Source: Brevibacterium picturae
Lineage (GTDB): Bacteria; Actinomycetota; Actinomycetes; Actinomycetales; Brevibacteriaceae
Direction: 5' to 3'
Length of the DNA stretch: 11,933 bases
Assembly: GCF_030453725.1 (NCBI RefSeq)
Contig: NZ_JAKDJU010000092.1
Location: forward strand, 1-11,933
Below the pieces are notes generated by a model. That model had not been told where the DNA came from. It ran no database searches and saw only the letters and a list, made by a program, of their open reading frames with translations. Positions within the stretch are counted from its first letter, which is position 1. Every line of letters starts with the position of its first letter. This document shows positions 6,959 to 11,933 of the stretch, in pieces. Position numbers and translations under genes: made by a program.

Positions 6959-8683
6959 TCACAGTCGCGGCGTGCGTGGGGGCTCCTCACGGCGGTTGCC
7001 GGTGGCTTCGAATGCTGCTGCGAGTTCGATGAGCAACGTGTCATCCCAGCCGCGGCCGGAGATGGTCAGCCCGATCGGAATGCCGGTGTCGGTCATCGTG
7101 CCCATCGGCACGGTCACAGAGGGGATGCCCAGATGCCGTGGCACCAGGTTGCCGTTGGCGACCCAGGTGCCGTTGCGCCAGCCGAGGTCGGCCGAGGCCT
7201 CGTTGACGTCCATATCGGCCGGTCCCACATCGGCCATCGCCGGGTAGACGACGGCGTCGAGGCCGTATTCATCCATCCACTCCTCGAGGTCGATCCGACG
7301 AGTGACCTCCAGGCCCCGAACGCCGTCCTCGAGCTCGGGGATGTCCGTCATCGAGGCGTAGGGGTGATCCTTGACCTGCTGCGGGTATTCGGCGATGTCA
7401 TCGTCGAACCCGGTGTAGCGATCCGGCAGGGCACCGTCCGGATGAGGGAAGATCATGGCTCCGTCCACCTCGGCGAGGGTCGACAGATTCGGGTCGCCGT
7501 TGGCGGCCAGGAAGTCGTCCCAGGCCCATGCGGAGAGATCGTTGATCTCCCGATCGAGGTAATCGGTGCTCACGATGCCACGGGTCCTGATCGTCGGTGC
7601 ACCGGGTCGATCGCCTTCGTAGTTGCTCACGACCGGGAAGTCGGTTTCGATCACCTCGGCGCCGGCGGCCTCAAGGTCACGGCGGGCGGCCTCCCACGCC
7701 GCGATGACAGAGGCACGGGTCTCGACGCGCGTCCCGGTCGGCCCGCCGATTCCGCCCTCCGGATTCGTGCCGGCCTCGTCGTCGGCGTTGATGTACATCC
7801 TTGGGATGCCGAAGCGTTTGCCGGCCAGACTCGAACGCGCCGCCGCAGCGCCGGACGGCAGCAGCTCGGCATACGAATCCGGGCGCACGGCAGAGGCGGC
7901 AGGAATCTCGACCCAGGGCTGGACGCGCCAGAAATCTCCGCGGGTCTCGGAATCGTCGGCGACGATGATGTCGAGGACCTCGCACAGGTCGGCCATCGAC
8001 CGGGTGTGAGGGACGACGACGTCCATCGTGGGCACGAGTGGCCAATTGCCGCGCACGGAGATGACTCCGCGCGAGGGCGTGTAGGCGACGAGCGCGTTGT
8101 GGGAGGCCGGGGCACGGCCGGAGGACCAGGTTTCCTCGCCGAGGCCGAAGGCGGCGAAGCTCGCGGTCGTCGCCGTCCCGGATCCGTTCGACGATCCGGA
8201 GGCGAAGGCGCTGGTCAGCCACTTCGCGTTGTAGGGGCTTTCGGCCCGACCGTAGAGGCCGCGCTGCATGCCGCCATTGGCCATCGGCGGCATGTTGGTC
8301 AGGCCCAGGCAGATGGCTCCGGCGCCGCGGAGGCGTTCGACGGTGAAGGCGTCCTTGGTCGCGATGAGGTCGGCGAAGGCGGGGGACCCGGCGGCGACAC
8401 TCAGCCCGGCGATCATGTAACTGTCCTTCGCGGTGTACGGGATCCCGTCGAGGGGGCTCAGCACCTGGCCGTCGGCGCGTCGCTCATCGGCGGCGGCCGC
8501 CTCGGCGAGGGCGTCCGGGTTGGCTGCGATCACGGAGTTGAGTTTCGTGTCGGTGCCCGGGCCGTCGAAGGCGGCGATGCGCGCCTGGTAGGCCTCGACC
8601 AGCCCCACCGAGGTGGTCGTTCCGTCCTCGAGCGCCTGCCGCAGTGAGGCGATGGATGCTTCGACTACATCGAACTTCGTCAT
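6959..8683 (-). CDS. Amidase (amidase signature family)
   Basis: A 574-residue amidase-signature hydrolase, which cleaves carboxamides by a Ser-cisSer-Lys triad. Likely catalytic residues by alignment to the family spacing: Lys86 in LDGIPYTAKD, cis-Ser164 in ASGSSNGSG (161-169) and nucleophile Ser188 in GLGEETWSSGRAPAS (180-194). The usual GTDTGGSIR stretch is replaced by GEETWSSGR, which marks a distinct subfamily. No signal peptide is evident, so the protein is probably cytosolic. The start at 8683 has GGAGG at a suitable distance. Substrate is not predictable: aliphatic, aryl or peptide amides are all handled in this family. It may be cotranscribed with the downstream isocitrate lyase/PEP mutase-type gene, but an 86-base gap separates them. 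Confidence 0.9.
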   Translation of the reverse strand: MTKFDVVEASIASLRQALEDGTTTSVGLVEAYQARIAAFDGPGTDTKLNSVIAANPDALAEAAAADERRADGQVLSPLDGIPYTAKDSYMIAGLSVAAGSPAFADLIATKDAFTVERLRGAGAICLGLTNMPPMANGGMQRGLYGRAESPYNAKWLTSAFASGSSNGSGTATTASFAAFGLGEETWSSGRAPASHNALVAYTPSRGVISVRGNWPLVPTMDVVVPHTRSMADLCEVLDIIVADDSETRGDFWRVQPWVEIPAASAVRPDSYAELLPSGAAAARSSLAGKRFGIPRMYINADDEAGTNPEGGIGGPTGTRVETRASVIAAWEAARRDLEAAGAEVIETDFPVVSNYEGDRPGAPTIRTRGIVSTDYLDREINDLSAWAWDDFLAANGDPNLSTLAEVDGAMIFPHPDGALPDRYTGFDDDIAEYPQQVKDHPYASMTDIPELEDGVRGLEVTRRIDLEEWMDEYGLDAVVYPAMADVGPADMDVNEASADLGWRNGTWVANGNLVPRHLGIPSVTVPMGTMTDTGIPIGLTISGRGWDDTLLIELAAAFEATGNRREEPPRTPRL

Positions 8684-8823
8684 TCTCGTATCCCTCCGTG
8701 CAATTTCGGGGCGCGCGAGCCGCCCATCCGGGTCGACGATGCCCCGTCCGGGCCAGCCCGCAGTGAAACTGGTCGTGCCTCACAGTATTGCTCACTGACG
8801 TCGAAAAGGCTGCACGGATCCCG

Positions 8824-8857
8824 TTGCCGCCCGACGGCGCGAGCGTAGGATCGGGCC
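8824..8857 (+). promoter_or_regulatory. Leaderless promoter of the MobA-like gene
   Basis: TAGGAT (8846-8851) is followed by six bases and the ATG at 8858, with a TTGCCG -35-like element at 8824-8829 (16-base spacer). It has the same -10-to-start spacing as the RecQ gene promoter, and no convincing Shine-Dalgarno is present. The rest of the amidase-mobA intergene (8684-8823) shows nothing else I can support. Confidence 0.45.
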
Positions 8858-9499
8858 ATGACGATCAGGGCGATCATACTCAGCGGGGGCCGTTCGAACC
8901 GTTTCGGCGGCGTCCACAAACCCGCCGTCGAGCTGGGCGGTGCCACGGTGATCTCACGAATACTGGGCACCGTGCGTACTGTCGACCCCCTCGCCGAGGT
9001 GTGGGTGGCCGGGCCGAGCGAGGGGCTGTCCGAGGCGGAGACGGAATCCGTGCATTCGATTCGTGAGGAACCGGCCTTCGCCGGTCCCTTGGCCGGGATC
9101 GCCGCAGCGTGTTCGGCACTTCAAACGGGCGAAGGCACCACCGTCGCTGGTGAGTCCGGAGATGTGACCTTGGTGCTGGCGGGGGACATGCCGCTGATCA
9201 CTGCGGACCACCTCGGCGAGCTGATTGCTGCCTGTCGACGGGATGAGGCTCCGGCCACGGGCACGGACGATCGCGGGAAGACTCAGTTCCTGTGCGCCGC
9301 GTGGCCCACGGCCCTGCTGCTCGCGCGGGTGGAGTCCATCCCGGACCCCGTCGATGGCGCTGTGAGGCTCCTGTTCGCGGGCCTCGAACCGACCCTCGTC
9401 GATGTGGAATCGAGCGTCGTCGCCGACTTCGACACGGCCGCCGACTTCGAGCGAATCCACGCCCGGTTTGGCGAGGGCGTGCGATCCGATCAGCCTTGA
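8858..9499 (+). CDS. mobA: MobA-like molybdenum cofactor guanylyltransferase
   Basis: A 213-residue nucleotidyltransferase with the fold of MobA, which transfers GMP from GTP to molybdopterin for bis-MGD enzymes such as formate dehydrogenase and nitrate reductase. The N-terminal signature LSGGRSNRFGGVHK (8-21) matches the MobA pattern LAGG-x-S-x-R-(M/F)-G-x-(D/H)-K. GPLAGI (76-81) and LAGDMPLI (107-114) are the expected substrate- and metal-binding motifs, and DTAADFERI near the C-terminus is a common family ending. Relatives that act on other cofactors (MocA, CofC) share the fold, so MobA is likely but not certain. No other molybdopterin gene is in the window. Its last ten bases overlap the end of the convergent rpmJ gene. 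Confidence 0.82.
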   Translation: MTIRAIILSGGRSNRFGGVHKPAVELGGATVISRILGTVRTVDPLAEVWVAGPSEGLSEAETESVHSIREEPAFAGPLAGIAAACSALQTGEGTTVAGESGDVTLVLAGDMPLITADHLGELIAACRRDEAPATGTDDRGKTQFLCAAWPTALLLARVESIPDPVDGAVRLLFAGLEPTLVDVESSVVADFDTAADFERIHARFGEGVRSDQP

Positions 9500-9612
9500 C
9501 GGGCCTTGAAGCGGGGATTCTTCTTGTTGATGACGAAGACACGACCGCGCCTGCGAACGACCTGCGCCCCCGGCTGCTTCTTGAGTGAACGCAGAGAATT
9601 TCTGACCTTCAT
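9490..9612 (-). CDS. rpmJ: Zinc-independent ribosomal protein L36 paralogue
   Basis: A 40-codon gene for 50S ribosomal protein bL36: MKVRNSLRSLKK, then PGAQVVRRRGRVFVINKKNP and RFKARQG to TGA. The core RRRGRVFVINKKNPRFKARQG and the MKVR start identify L36. Ordinary L36 holds zinc through three Cys and one His. This copy has no Cys and no His, so it is the zinc-free paralogue that replaces the normal protein when zinc is short, typically under Zur control. GGAG (9620-9623) lies eight bases before the ATG. A 21-bp inverted repeat is 24 bases upstream, shared with the divergent COG0523-like gene. The stop overlaps the 3' end of the convergent mobA gene. Confidence 0.95.
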   Translation of the reverse strand: MKVRNSLRSLKKQPGAQVVRRRGRVFVINKKNPRFKARQG

Positions 9613-9626
9613 CGCTGAACTCCTTA

Positions 9627-9655
9627 TTGAGAACGAGTATTATTAACGGTAATAC
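9627..9655 (+). promoter_or_regulatory. Promoter of the COG0523-like gene
   Basis: TTGAGA (9627-9632) and TAATAC (9650-9655) are separated by exactly 17 bases, the best sigma-A-type promoter in the window. The -10 lies inside the inverted repeat at 9636-9656, so a protein bound there would block it. The mirror-image TAATAC on the minus strand (9642-9637) could be the -10 for rpmJ, though its -35 is poor. Confidence 0.6.
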
Positions 9656-9656
9656 T
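9636..9656. promoter_or_regulatory. Candidate Zur operator between rpmJ and the COG0523-like gene
   Basis: AGTATTA (9636-9642) and TAATACT (9650-9656) form a perfect 7-bp inverted repeat around TTAACGG. It sits in the divergent intergene of a zinc-free L36 gene and a COG0523-like gene and overlaps the -10 elements of both directions. Read on the minus strand it contains TTACCGTTAA, nearly the same as TTACCATTAA in the second site at 11152-11174. Position, symmetry and a zur gene 1 kb away support Zur binding. It is not an obvious match to textbook actinobacterial Zur boxes. Confidence 0.6.
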
Positions 9657-9680
9657 AGGTTCTTCGAGGAAAGGAAGCCA

Positions 9681-10651
9681 ATGCTGAAGATGGAGGCCGA
9701 CATCGATGTGATCGCCGTGACGGGCATGTGCGTGGAGGAGCGGCGCAGCTACGCCAGGCGTCTGGCTGCAGCGCGCGGATTTGTCCTCGTCACCGCTGAA
9801 CAGACCGCCGAGGGTGTCGAAGTGGTGGACCGAACGGTCGACCTCCTGCGCATGGCATCACACGCGCCGGGCATCGTGCTGGAATACCCCTTCGAGACGC
9901 CTGTGGTGGAGATCGTGGGATCACTCAATGCGGCCGTCGTGGACACTCGCCTCATCGACCTTGTCTGTGTACTCGATGTCGGGCACATGCTCGTCGACGT
10001 AGGATCCCAGGAATACGTCAGCCTGCCGGCCATGAACGGCGAGAGTGAGAACGGTATCCTCGCTGCGAAGGCGGAGCTGCTCGTGAGTCAGATCGAGTTC
10101 GCCTCAACGGTGGCAATCGTCAATTCCGGAGGGTTGCAGACTGCGGAACTCGAGCAGGCTGCCGCTCTGGTCAGCCATCTTGCTCCGAACGCCGGCCAGC
10201 GCCTCATCGCCGAATCCGACGACGTCCACGGCGAGGTCCGGCAGCCCTTTGCCGATCGACCGCCGGACGCCGGCTGGGTTTCGATCCTCAACCGAGAATT
10301 CCGGCCGACGTTCCATTCGCGCGAGGTCGTGGCGTGCCGATACGAGCAGCTGCGACCGTTCCACCCTGGGCGTCTCCACCAGGCGCTGACCTCGTGCCTC
10401 TTCCCGGGGCATTGCGGACGGATTCTGCGTTCGGCCGGCTTCGCCCGTTTGGCCACCCGACCGCACATCACCGGCCAATGGGATCAGGTGGGAGGCTTCT
10501 TCACGCTCTCACTAGTATCGCGATCGATGAGCCCTTGCTGCGACGGGTCCTCGACAATGCTGTGCTAAATGATGCCGAATTGGCGGCCGGACCGATGGTC
10601 TGGGCCAGCTTCCCGGACCGATTCCCTGACTGGAGTACTGCGACGATGTAG
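9681..10651 (+). pseudogene. COG0523/CobW-like protein without GTPase motifs, frame broken near the C-terminus
   Basis: From ATG 9681 (AAGGAAG upstream) an open frame of 295 residues runs to 10568. It aligns in layout with COG0523 proteins, with a CobW C-terminal domain from about ILNREFRPTFHSREV through FARLATRPHITGQWDQVGG. The N-terminal half has lost the Walker A (VTGMCVEERRSYARR in its place), the CxCC metal motif and NKxD. After about 10515 the frame turns to unrelated residues. In another frame, IAIDEPLLRRVLDNAVLNDA continues to ELAAGPMVWASFPDRFPDW and a TAG at 10649-10651, which is the expected CobW end. A base is missing near 10516, or a larger deletion or sequencing error occurred. 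In mycobacteria a COG0523-like factor beside zinc-free ribosomal proteins acts in ribosome hibernation (from memory). This could be its counterpart. Confidence 0.8.
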
Positions 10652-10664
10652 TCCGACGAGGCCA

Positions 10665-11078
10665 CTACTCGCTCTTCGCGGATGCGGCGCAGTCGGCACA
10701 GAGTCCGAAGATCTCGAACACATGTCGGGTGACGTCGAATCCGTGGGACTTGGCGACGGTGCTCATCCAGTCTTCGCTGGGTGGTTCGATCTCGACGGCC
10801 TTCCCGCAGTTCTCGCACACCAGGTGATGGTGGTGTTCGTCCTGCGCGCAGGCGCGGAACAGCTGCTTTTCGGCGATGGTGATGGAATCGGCGTGACCGG
10901 ACTCGCTCAGGGCATTGAGCTGTCGGTAAACGGTGGCCAGCCCCACTGAATGGCCCTGGTCCTCAAGCGTCCGGTGGAGCTGTTGGGCGGAGACGAAGCG
11001 CTTCTGGGCGTCAAGCGCGGAGCCGATCACGGCCTTCTGGGCAGTGCTCCGAGTCTTCTTGGGTTCCTCAGCCATCAT
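10665..11078 (-). CDS. zur: Zinc uptake regulator Zur (Fur family)
   Basis: A 137-residue Fur-family metalloregulator, by context Zur, which with zinc represses zinc-acquisition and zinc-sparing genes. The winged helix spans about residues 10-70 (FVSAQQLHRTLEDQG, then VGLATVYRQLNALSESG, the recognition region). HHHH (82-85), Cys88-x-x-Cys91 and Cys127-x-x-Cys130 give the structural four-cysteine site. Asp64, Cys77, and His residues in 82-85 suit the regulatory site, with Glu102 and His119 the third site, as in mycobacterial FurB/Zur. The start at 11078 (MMAEEPKK) has GGAGG nine bases upstream. A longer in-frame reading from 11264 has no support and would cover the intergenic operator. It is convergent with the COG0523-like gene, 13 bases apart, and divergent from a COG0523 GTPase. 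Confidence 0.93.
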   Translation of the reverse strand: MMAEEPKKTRSTAQKAVIGSALDAQKRFVSAQQLHRTLEDQGHSVGLATVYRQLNALSESGHADSITIAEKQLFRACAQDEHHHHLVCENCGKAVEIEPPSEDWMSTVAKSHGFDVTRHVFEIFGLCADCAASAKSE

Positions 11079-11151
11079 TTCTTCGTGCCTCCGACTGTGC
11101 TTCGCAGGTGGTTTTCGCAGGCATATGCGCGTGCGTTGATATATTCGGGAA

Positions 11152-11174
11152 TTAATGAAAAACGTTACCATTAA
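11152..11174. promoter_or_regulatory. Candidate Zur operator between zur and the COG0523 GTPase gene
   Basis: TTAATG (11152-11157) and CATTAA (11169-11174) form a 6-bp inverted repeat around 11 bases. The left half reads AATGAAAA, as in actinobacterial Zur boxes of the type TGAAAATnATTTTCA, while the right half GTTACCATTA is less exact. It lies about 53 bases before the GTPase start and 74 bases before zur, so it could control both and make zur autoregulated. The AT-rich stretch stands out from its surroundings. Confidence 0.55.
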
Positions 11175-11226
11175 GCGATGAAATGCGCCCGTGGCGACTG
11201 GTGTGGAGAGATTGTGAGGAGACATT

Positions 11227-11933
11227 GTGAGCAGAAGGCGATCCGGGAGCGCGGTGCCGGTCATCCTGCTGACCGGTTACCTGGGCGCGGGGAAGACAAG
11301 TCTGCTCAATCACCTGTTGCGCCACCCGGATGCGCGCATCGGGGTGGTTGTCAACGACTTCGGTGATCTCAACATCGATGCGGGCCTCGTCGTCGGACAG
11401 GTCGATGAGCCCTTCTCGATCTCCGGTGGATGCATCTGCTGCCTCAGCGATGACACCTCACTCGAAGATGCACTCACCTCGCTCGCGAAACCACGCCTGG
11501 GACTCGACGCCATCATCGTCGAGGCCAGCGGTTTCGCCGAACCTCTCACCTTGGCACGGATGGTCACGCGCATGGGCCACCATCGCTTCCACCTCGGCGG
11601 GGTCATCGACGTCGTCGACGCCACCATGCATGCCGCCACGATCGACACGGAGTCGGCACCTCCGATGCGCTATGCGGCGACCACCTTGGTGCTGGTCAAC
11701 AAGCTCGACCAACTGCCCGTCGCGGACCGCGAGGCCGCTGTCGAGGCGATCGGTCAGCGGGTCCATCAGCGCAATCCGCGGCTGCTCGTCGTGGGCACGA
11801 GCTTCGGCCGCCTCGACCCCGCCCTCATCTTCGACCCCGGAACAGGCTCAGCCGGCGAAACCGGCGAATCTGGCGAATCCGGCGGGGCCGCGGAACCGAT
11901 CCAGGCCGAGCTGCCGATTCGGGAACTCATCCG
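11227..11933 (+). CDS. COG0523 family GTPase, zinc metallochaperone type (3' end outside window)
   Basis: The first 235 codons of a G3E/COG0523 P-loop GTPase, the family that includes ZNG1/ZigA, YeiR/YjiA and CobW. Residues: Walker A GYLGAGKTS (17-25), VVNDFGDLNID (41-51), the metal-binding CxCC motif Cys69-Ile-Cys71-Cys72, EASG (99-102) and NKLD (158-161). All are intact, unlike the related gene at 9681. Such GTPases in zinc-regulated clusters deliver zinc to needy enzymes; here that is inferred from zur next door and the operator. It starts at GTG 11227 with AGGAG (11217-11221) five bases upstream. A Gly-Glu-Thr/Ser repeat (11854-11880) sits in the linker before the CobW C-terminal domain, which lies mostly beyond the window. 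Confidence 0.93.
   Translation, partial: MSRRRSGSAVPVILLTGYLGAGKTSLLNHLLRHPDARIGVVVNDFGDLNIDAGLVVGQVDEPFSISGGCICCLSDDTSLEDALTSLAKPRLGLDAIIVEASGFAEPLTLARMVTRMGHHRFHLGGVIDVVDATMHAATIDTESAPPMRYAATTLVLVNKLDQLPVADREAAVEAIGQRVHQRNPRLLVVGTSFGRLDPALIFDPGTGSAGETGESGESGGAAEPIQAELPIRELI
11854..11880 (+). repeat. Three 9-bp tandem repeats in the GTPase linker
   Basis: GGCGAAACC, GGCGAATCT and GGCGAATCC follow each other in frame and encode Gly-Glu-Thr, Gly-Glu-Ser, Gly-Glu-Ser. The unit is a multiple of three, so copy change would alter linker length without breaking the frame. Confidence 0.7.

Noticed and set aside
7133..8647. 504-codon open frame on the plus strand opposite the amidase
   Set aside because: It is antisense to a gene with clear amidase motifs. 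Its Arg/Gly/Val/His-rich content is typical of the reverse of GC-rich coding sequence and it matches no family I know.
9627..9680. 18-residue N-terminal extension of the COG0523-like protein from a TTG
   Set aside because: The TTG is the -35 hexamer of the proposed promoter and the extension would be encoded by the operator. The ATG at 9681 has a good ribosome binding site.
11079..11264. N-terminal extension of Zur by 62 residues
   Set aside because: It would cover the intergenic inverted repeat and the GTPase start. Fur-family proteins start near MMAEEPKK, and GGAGG supports 11078.
1..11933. CRISPR, insertion sequence, tRNA or phage signals
   Set aside because: No regularly spaced repeat arrays, transposase motifs, cloverleaf sequences or phage-type genes were seen; the short direct repeats found are isolated pairs.

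Overview
The window looks like chromosomal DNA from a high-GC Gram-positive bacterium (Actinomycetota; Brevibacterium or a related Micrococcales genus is my guess). This rests on strong G/C third-position bias, a LysE/LysG pair of the corynebacterial type, a RecQ with a phosphoribosyltransferase-like tail, a cysteine-free L36 paralogue, and several genes that appear leaderless. I see no insertion sequence, phage gene, CRISPR array, tRNA or rRNA. The window ends inside a gene and probably begins inside another.

Left part (1-3058): after a short apparent C-terminal coding end (1-72) lies a divergent lysE/lysG pair, a basic amino acid exporter and its LysR-type regulator. The lysG stop abuts the stop of a convergent TetR-family repressor gene. 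That repressor is divergent from a small membrane protein of the putative small multidrug export family, and the intergene holds nested palindromes that look like its operator.

Middle (3121-9499): a 707-residue RecQ-family helicase carries a C-terminal phosphoribosyltransferase-like segment. It is convergent with three minus-strand metabolic genes: a two-domain VOC protein, an isocitrate lyase/PEP mutase superfamily protein and an amidase-signature hydrolase. Divergent from the amidase is a MobA-like molybdenum cofactor guanylyltransferase gene.

Right part (9490-11933): this reads as a zinc-limitation module. It contains a 40-codon gene for a zinc-free ribosomal protein L36, a divergent COG0523/CobW-like gene whose product lacks the GTPase and metal motifs and whose frame is broken near its end, a Zur-type Fur-family repressor, and a canonical COG0523 GTPase with Walker A and CxCC motifs that runs off the window. 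An AT-rich inverted repeat lies in each divergent intergene. The simplest reading is that Zur with zinc represses all of these genes. Under zinc starvation the cell would swap L36 for a cysteine-free copy and make a zinc-handling GTPase. The damaged COG0523-like gene is the most interesting point in the window.
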